Source of the DNA: DATMER01 sp034667225
GTDB lineage: Bacteria; Acidobacteriota; Thermoanaerobaculia; Multivoradales; UBA5704
DNA length: 64,000 nt
Direction of reading: 5' to 3'
Assembly (NCBI GenBank): GCA_034667225.1
Contig: JAXDKG010000063.1
Coordinates: forward strand, 78,853-142,852
The notes beneath the pieces are model-generated. The model did not search any database, was not told the origin of the DNA, and saw only the letters and a list, made by a program, of their open reading frames with translations. This document shows, piece after piece, positions 59,229 to 64,000 of this stretch (positions within the stretch are counted from its first letter, which is position 1; each line of letters begins with the position of its first letter). Both the position numbers and the translations under genes were made by a program.

Positions 59229-62200
59229 TCATTGCTGGCCGCTGGTGTTCAGGATTACGGAAACGCTGTTTCCATCGGCATTCGCGACGACCATATCCAG
59301 CCAACCGTCGCCGTCCACGTCTCCCAAGACCAGGGTGAAAGGAGTGAGACCCGTTGCAAGCACCGGGTCCAGCGGCGTCAATTCGATCGGGCTTCCCTCG
59401 CTCGTGTTGTGGAGGACGGTGACCGTATTGCCACTCGGATTCGCTACGGCCACATCGAGCAGCCCGTCATTGTTCAGGTCGCCTATCGCGACGGCATCCG
59501 GGTTCGTGCCCGTGGGCAGATCTGTCCGTGGAAGGTCAAACACCCCGGGGCTGCTGGAGTTCCGAAAGATCCCGACGCCGCCTATCGCGGCGACCACGAC
59601 ATCGACGGCAAGGTCATTGTTCAGATCGCCTACCGCGATGCCCCTGATGGGTGGAGCGCCCGCCGTAAGCGACGGCAGCGCGCCAGCCTGCACGTTCCCC
59701 GGGCTGCTGTTGTTTTGAAATATGGTGAGGAGGCCCGTGTCAGTTATCGGAATGAGGATGTCGGGTCTCGTGTCGCGATCGATATCCGTGACCGCAAGGT
59801 CGTTCAGGTAGCCGTCCGCTCCGTAGTCCCTCCGGTAATCGAAGGCAATGGTGTTCGGATCGCTCGCATGGTGGAACACTGCGACTTGGCGTCCGGAGTT
59901 CGAGGTGACGATGAGGTCTGGCCTGCCGTCGCCGTCAAAGTCAGCGATGACGACCCGGTGCGGGGTGCCAACGATCGAGAGCGCCGGGACGGGCTGGAAG
60001 TCGATGACTCCGGGAGTGCTCGCGTTCCGGAGCACCGATACATTTACGCTGTCCGCGTTGGCAGCCACGAGATCTATCTTGCCGTCATTGTTCAAGTCCC
60101 CCACGGCAAGACCTTCCGGACCACTCCCGGTCGGAATGTCCAACGGAGTGTCGAAATCAAGATTCCCGGTTGTTCCGATGTTACGCAGTATGGAGAGGTG
60201 ATCGCCGTGGCCGTGGTTATAGATACTGACCGCGATATCGGGACGTTGGTCTCCGTCAAAATCAGCCACCGCGAGACCTACGGGTTCAGGGCCGGTCGGC
60301 TGGTCGACCTTGGGGGCGAAGGTGGGGGGTTCTGGGTTCCCCGCGTCGAAGTACCCGTTCACGTCAATCACGAGATCCACCTGCCCGGCAGCGGCAAGTC
60401 CCGGAAACACGGCAATCCTGCCGTCAGCCGAGAGTTTCAAGATCGCGTTGTTCGCTCGGACCTGACCAGCCTGGAAGTTTAAGACGGTCGTACCGGGCAC
60501 CGCCTGGTCAGCCGGGAAGAGCGTCATATAGCCTCCCTGCGTGGCGTTCACTGCGGTAACGTTCACCGCCACTGCCCCGGCGGTCGCCGGTATCCCACAC
60601 ATCCCGTCCAGTTGAAAGGCTCGCACGGTCCCCGAGAGAAGGGGCGATTGCGAGGGGCGTGTGTCCACAGCCCTGCAAGGAGGCAGTGTGTAGAAGTCCA
60701 ATGGCGCCGCAACTGGGATTAGACCACACGCATCCTCCTGCCCCAGGTTTGAGATCATTGGACAGTTGTCACACGCATCCCCCACAGAGTCACCGTCGGT
60801 ATCTACCTGGCTTGGGTTGTACACTCCGGGACAGTTATCAAATGCGCCGCCGCATAGACCATCACCATCCGTATCGTTGAGAGCATCAACAGGGCACGCG
60901 TCGTCGCTGTCGCAAAGGCCGTCTCCGTCCGTGTCGTCCTGCGCATCGAATGGACAACCGTCGCAAGCATCCCCACGGTGATCACCGTCGAAATCCTCCT
61001 GCGCCGGATTTGAGACCATTGGACAGCTGTCACAGGCATCCTCAATGCCATCGAAGTCCGTGTCGATGCCCGTTGGTGGTCCCACTGAGAAGCTCCCGAG
61101 CACCTTCCGATACAGATCATTGGTCCCGACACCACTGCCCTCGATCAACACCAGCTCGGAGATCTGCAGTCCCGCCGGCAGCGCGATTGGCCCGTGAACT
61201 CTGCCAGTCCCGTCGCTCGTCGCTGTGCCAAGGTCGAAGACGTCACTGTCCGTGGTGAGTTGAAGGGATATCGGGGTATTAGCGGCGAAGCCCGTCGCGT
61301 CTATTGCAAGCGCTTGATTCTGGGGAAAGCCGTTGCCTTGGCATGATGAAACCGTGGCTACATCGATCCCTCCAATCGTAGAGAGCTCGCCCTCGGTAGA
61401 GCCGCCTACCGCTGTCTCCTCGGCCTGTCCGAGGCCAGACGGGCCCACGCACGTTGGCGCCCCCGTGCCGTGTGCCGGGTGCTGTTGGACGAATTCCATC
61501 AGGGTGCGCCGGTAGCCCTCGCTGTAACCGCTAGCATTCGGATGGAACCATTGTTTGTATTCGAGGCCGGATCGAGGCGCCTGGAAATACGGCGCCCCAG
61601 AGCCGCATAGCTCATGGTTCTCGAAATGACCGTTGTCGTCATCTCCTGAATACATCTCTACGAAGTAGGCACCGCTGTTGCTTGCCTCGTCGCGAAGCAC
61701 GGTGTTGAGGTGATCCGTAAGCTGGTTCATCCAATGCTGTTCCGCGCTCGTCCATTGAAGAAGGGAATTGCTATTGAATAGAAGGCTTGTACACTCAGGA
61801 CCGTCTTTTGGAAAAAGCCTGGGATAGCCCAGCAAGTAGAGCGTTGCGGCCTGAGACTTCCCGCAGATCTGCCGCAGCGTGGTTCGCACTCTTGCGCGAA
61901 CGACTACCGTGATCCAATCCCGCAGATAGTCTTCCAAGGTTTGGCCGGTGTCGCCCCACTCTGAGATAGGACAATGCGGCGCAAGGGCGCACTTCCCTAG
62001 AATGCTCGTGAATTGGGTGTCGTTTCCACCGATTGTTATCGTCACCATGTCCGCAATTGCGGTGTGGGTGTGATCAAGCTGCGGGACGTTGTCGGGGGCC
62101 GCATACCCTTGGCTATGCCCTTGGTTGGGGGGCGGGGTTGTCGATGGCCAGACGTTGACCGTTTCCGCGCCGCTACAAGCGTGGAAATCGGCCGCCTTAA

Positions 62201-64000
62201 GATTTCCGTGGCCCGCCGGATCTTCGTAACCTGTCACCTGCGAATAGGCGCTGGGCGAGCGATGACACTTGTTGGTGGCGGTGGCGGTGTTTTCTCCGGG
62301 GTCTTGCGTGTCACCATCACCATTCGCATCTATCAGGAATGGACCGGCCCCCTCCCCGGATGAGTACGAGTCACCCAGTGCGACCCACCGTGTAGGCGTA
62401 TCGGTAGCGGCTGTCACCGTTACCGCGTGAGTGCCCGACGAGCAGTCCGAGATAGCGACGGCCGTCGATGACCGGCAGACGCGCACGTGAATGACGTCGT
62501 TCGCGGTTCCGGGGTTCATGGCGACCGCCATTCGACCGGGACCACTAAGATCCGGCGGGTGAAGACTCGTCGTCCATTGATTGGCACCCAGCCCTACGCT
62601 CCACATGAACTGCACAATGTTGCCACTCTGAAAGCTGCTCCCGTTGATCGTCAGTGTGTGGGGGACGCCATTCGCGGTAACGGCTGCCGGAGTGATGCTG
62701 CTCACGGAAGGCACAGGCACAGTGGTACTTACGGTCACGTAATGAGTGCCAGAGGAGCAGTCGGGAGCGCTAGTCTGGCTCGACGACCGACAGACCCTCA
62801 CGAATACAGTGTCGTTGACCGTCCCGGGATTCATGCTGATCGTCATCTGGGTAGAGCTACCAACCGAGGGCGGATTGCCACTGCCGGTCGTCCACACCCC
62901 AGAGCCCGCGCCCGCCCCCCACTTAAATTGCACCCGGTTGACGCTCTGGAAGTTGCTCCCTTTGATCGTCAGGGTATGCAAGGCACCATCCGCCGTCATC
63001 GACGGCGGACTCACGCTGCTCACTGAGGGGACGGGGGCCGTCGTGGTGACCGTCACTGACTGCGTCCCCGAGGAGCAATCGGAGGTGCTCGTCTGACTCG
63101 AGGACCGGCACACCCGCACTAGAATCGTGTCGGCGACCGTCCCGGGGTTCATGCTGATCGTCATCTGGGTGGAGCCACCAACCGAGGGCGGATTGCCACT
63201 GCCGGTGGTCCACACTCCGGAGCCTGTCCCCACCCCCCACTTAAATTGCACCCGGTTGACGCTCTGGAAGTTGCTCCCGTTGATCGTCAGGGTTTGCAAG
63301 ACACCATCCGCCGTCATCGATGGCGGACTCACGCTGATCACTGAGGGGACGGGGGTCGTCGCGGTCACCGTCACCGACTGCGTCCCCGAGGAGCAATCGG
63401 AGGTGCTGGTCTGACTCGTGGACCGGCACACCCGCACAAGGATCGTGTCGTTAACAGTCCCGGGATTCATGCCGATCGTCAGCTGGCTAGCGCTACCAAC
63501 CGAAGGCGGGTTGCCATTGCCGGTGGTCCATACTCCCGAACCCGCCCCCACTCCCCACTTGAACTGCACCCGGTTGACGGTCGAGAAGTTGCTCCCATTG
63601 ACCGTCAAGGTATGCGAGGCACCATCCGCCGTCATCGACATCGGACTCACGCTGGTCACTGAGGGGGCCGTCGTGGTGACCGTCACTGACTGCGTCCCTG
63701 AGGAGCAATCGGAGGTGCTGGTCTGACTCGAAGACCGGCACACCCGCACAAGGATCGTGTCGTCGACCGTTCCGGGGTTCATGCTGATCGTCATCTGCGT
63801 AGAGCTACCGACCGAAGGCGGGTTGCCACTGCCGGTAGTCCATACTCCGGAGCCCGCCCCCACTTCCCACTTAAACTGCACCCGGTTGACGCTCGAGAAG
63901 TTGCTCCCGTTGACCGTCAAGGTATGCGAGGCACCGTCAGCCGTCATCGCCGTTGGGCTGACGCTGCTGACTGAAGGTAGTGGGATCGTCGCGGTCACCG
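59229..64000 (-). CDS. Giant mosaic surface protein: IPT repeats + SGNH esterase + TSP3 repeats + FG-GAP repeats (5' end outside window)
   Basis: At least 1,590 residues; the frame stays open at the right edge and the visible start (after base 63998) lies inside a repeat, so the N-terminus is beyond the window. About 5-6 IPT/TIG-like repeats of 93-95 residues (62400-64000) are highly similar at DNA level. Then an SGNH hydrolase: GDSYSSGEG (about 62345-62385), GGND near 62025 and HPNASGY near 61540 give the Ser, Asn/Asp and His of the triad. Thrombospondin-3 calcium repeats (DTDGDGLCD type, about 60730-61060) follow, then a beta domain (RAVDTRPSQSPLLSG), and FG-GAP repeats (DFDGDGRPDLIV, DLNNDGLLDVAV, DVDGDGWLDMVV) to the end. 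It is likely exported and surface-attached; no anchor is visible here. Confidence 0.93.
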   Translation of the reverse strand, partial: VTATIPLPSVSSVSPTAMTADGASHTLTVNGSNFSSVNRVQFKWEVGAGSGVWTTGSGNPPSVGSSTQMTISMNPGTVDDTILVRVCRSSSQTSTSDCSSGTQSVTVTTTAPSVTSVSPMSMTADGASHTLTVNGSNFSTVNRVQFKWGVGAGSGVWTTGNGNPPSVGSASQLTIGMNPGTVNDTILVRVCRSTSQTSTSDCSSGTQSVTVTATTPVPSVISVSPPSMTADGVLQTLTINGSNFQSVNRVQFKWGVGTGSGVWTTGSGNPPSVGGSTQMTISMNPGTVADTILVRVCRSSSQTSTSDCSSGTQSVTVTTTAPVPSVSSVSPPSMTADGALHTLTIKGSNFQSVNRVQFKWGAGAGSGVWTTGSGNPPSVGSSTQMTISMNPGTVNDTVFVRVCRSSSQTSAPDCSSGTHYVTVSTTVPVPSVSSITPAAVTANGVPHTLTINGSSFQSGNIVQFMWSVGLGANQWTTSLHPPDLSGPGRMAVAMNPGTANDVIHVRVCRSSTAVAISDCSSGTHAVTVTAATDTPTRWVALGDSYSSGEGAGPFLIDANGDGDTQDPGENTATATNKCHRSPSAYSQVTGYEDPAGHGNLKAADFHACSGAETVNVWPSTTPPPNQGHSQGYAAPDNVPQLDHTHTAIADMVTITIGGNDTQFTSILGKCALAPHCPISEWGDTGQTLEDYLRDWITVVVRARVRTTLRQICGKSQAATLYLLGYPRLFPKDGPECTSLLFNSNSLLQWTSAEQHWMNQLTDHLNTVLRDEASNSGAYFVEMYSGDDDNGHFENHELCGSGAPYFQAPRSGLEYKQWFHPNASGYSEGYRRTLMEFVQQHPAHGTGAPTCVGPSGLGQAEETAVGGSTEGELSTIGGIDVATVSSCQGNGFPQNQALAIDATGFAANTPISLQLTTDSDVFDLGTATSDGTGRVHGPIALPAGLQISELVLIEGSGVGTNDLYRKVLGSFSVGPPTGIDTDFDGIEDACDSCPMVSNPAQEDFDGDHRGDACDGCPFDAQDDTDGDGLCDSDDACPVDALNDTDGDGLCGGAFDNCPGVYNPSQVDTDGDSVGDACDNCPMISNLGQEDACGLIPVAAPLDFYTLPPCRAVDTRPSQSPLLSGTVRAFQLDGMCGIPATAGAVAVNVTAVNATQGGYMTLFPADQAVPGTTVLNFQAGQVRANNAILKLSADGRIAVFPGLAAAGQVDLVIDVNGYFDAGNPEPPTFAPKVDQPTGPEPVGLAVADFDGDQRPDIAVSIYNHGHGDHLSILRNIGTTGNLDFDTPLDIPTGSGPEGLAVGDLNNDGKIDLVAANADSVNVSVLRNASTPGVIDFQPVPALSIVGTPHRVVIADFDGDGRPDLIVTSNSGRQVAVFHHASDPNTIAFDYRRDYGADGYLNDLAVTDIDRDTRPDILIPITDTGLLTIFQNNSSPGNVQAGALPSLTAGAPPIRGIAVGDLNNDLAVDVVVAAIGGVGIFRNSSSPGVFDLPRTDLPTGTNPDAVAIGDLNNDGLLDVAVANPSGNTVTVLHNTSEGSPIELTPLDPVLATGLTPFTLVLGDVDGDGWLDMVVANADGNSVSVILNTSGQQ

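Noticed and set aside
58984..59304. Small minus-strand protein between gajB and the mosaic protein
   Set aside because: It overlaps the mosaic protein's 3' end in another frame and has no recognisable domain; only a possible decayed fragment.

Overview
This is a GC-rich bacterial chromosome segment. The gene mix suggests an Acidobacteriota-like Gram-negative (possibly the Thermoanaerobaculia side). It includes Ser/Thr kinases fused to PD40 propellers, ELWxxDGT and IPT/FG-GAP surface proteins, DUF4388, a pilTCSR cluster, BlaI/M56 pairs and secreted zinc proteases carrying a C-terminal repeat. The lineage is inferred from families only; no rRNA is present.

Layout. 1-3.5 kb: the 3' part of a double-kinase receptor (pseudokinase + kinase + TM + PD40 repeats), translationally coupled to a 64-aa Cys/Thr-containing peptide. 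3.6-12.3 kb: CBS protein, secreted metalloprotease, DUF1028 protein, two GGDEF proteins (one degenerate, one intact), an SLC13/DASS transporter and a small beta-barrel-like protein. 12.4-16.2 kb: PHP-like secreted protein, a 42-bp tandem hairpin array, and a broken ELWxxDGT gene. 16.2-26.9 kb: XRE regulator, O-methyltransferase, a BlaI-like/M56 protease operon with a readable promoter and twin operators, a lipoprotein, a selenocysteine tRNA, DUF885 protein, methyltransferase, MoeA, DUF4388 and FmdB proteins. 27-36.6 kb: matrixin-like protease, envelope-glycan type membrane proteins, a second copy of the methyltransferase, YfhO-like protein, XdhC and a BNR-repeat protein. 36.6-44.3 kb: pilR-pilS-pilC-pilT on the minus strand, a REP-like cloverleaf inverted repeat, and an ABC exporter.

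44.3-59 kb reads as an accessory island: orphan AbrB antitoxin, VapBC with a probably leaderless promoter, an unknown two-gene membrane operon, gene-poor stretches with hairpins and 21-nt repeats, an excisionase/degenerate integrase pair, an operon with a triple RNAP-alpha-CTD-like repeat protein, a small secreted-peptide gene followed by a zinc-finger TPR protein (candidate peptide/receptor pair), and a Gabija-type defence locus (gajA interrupted by a one-base frameshift, then gajB). 59.2-64 kb is the 3' part of a very large mosaic surface protein (IPT repeats, SGNH esterase, thrombospondin-3 repeats, FG-GAP repeats) that continues past the right edge.

The most interesting undescribed candidates are the peptide + TPR pair at 53.0-54.6 kb and the kinase-coupled peptide at 3.3 kb. 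Next come the triple alpha-CTD operon and the double-kinase architecture. All functional statements are from sequence reading and family knowledge; no searches were run.
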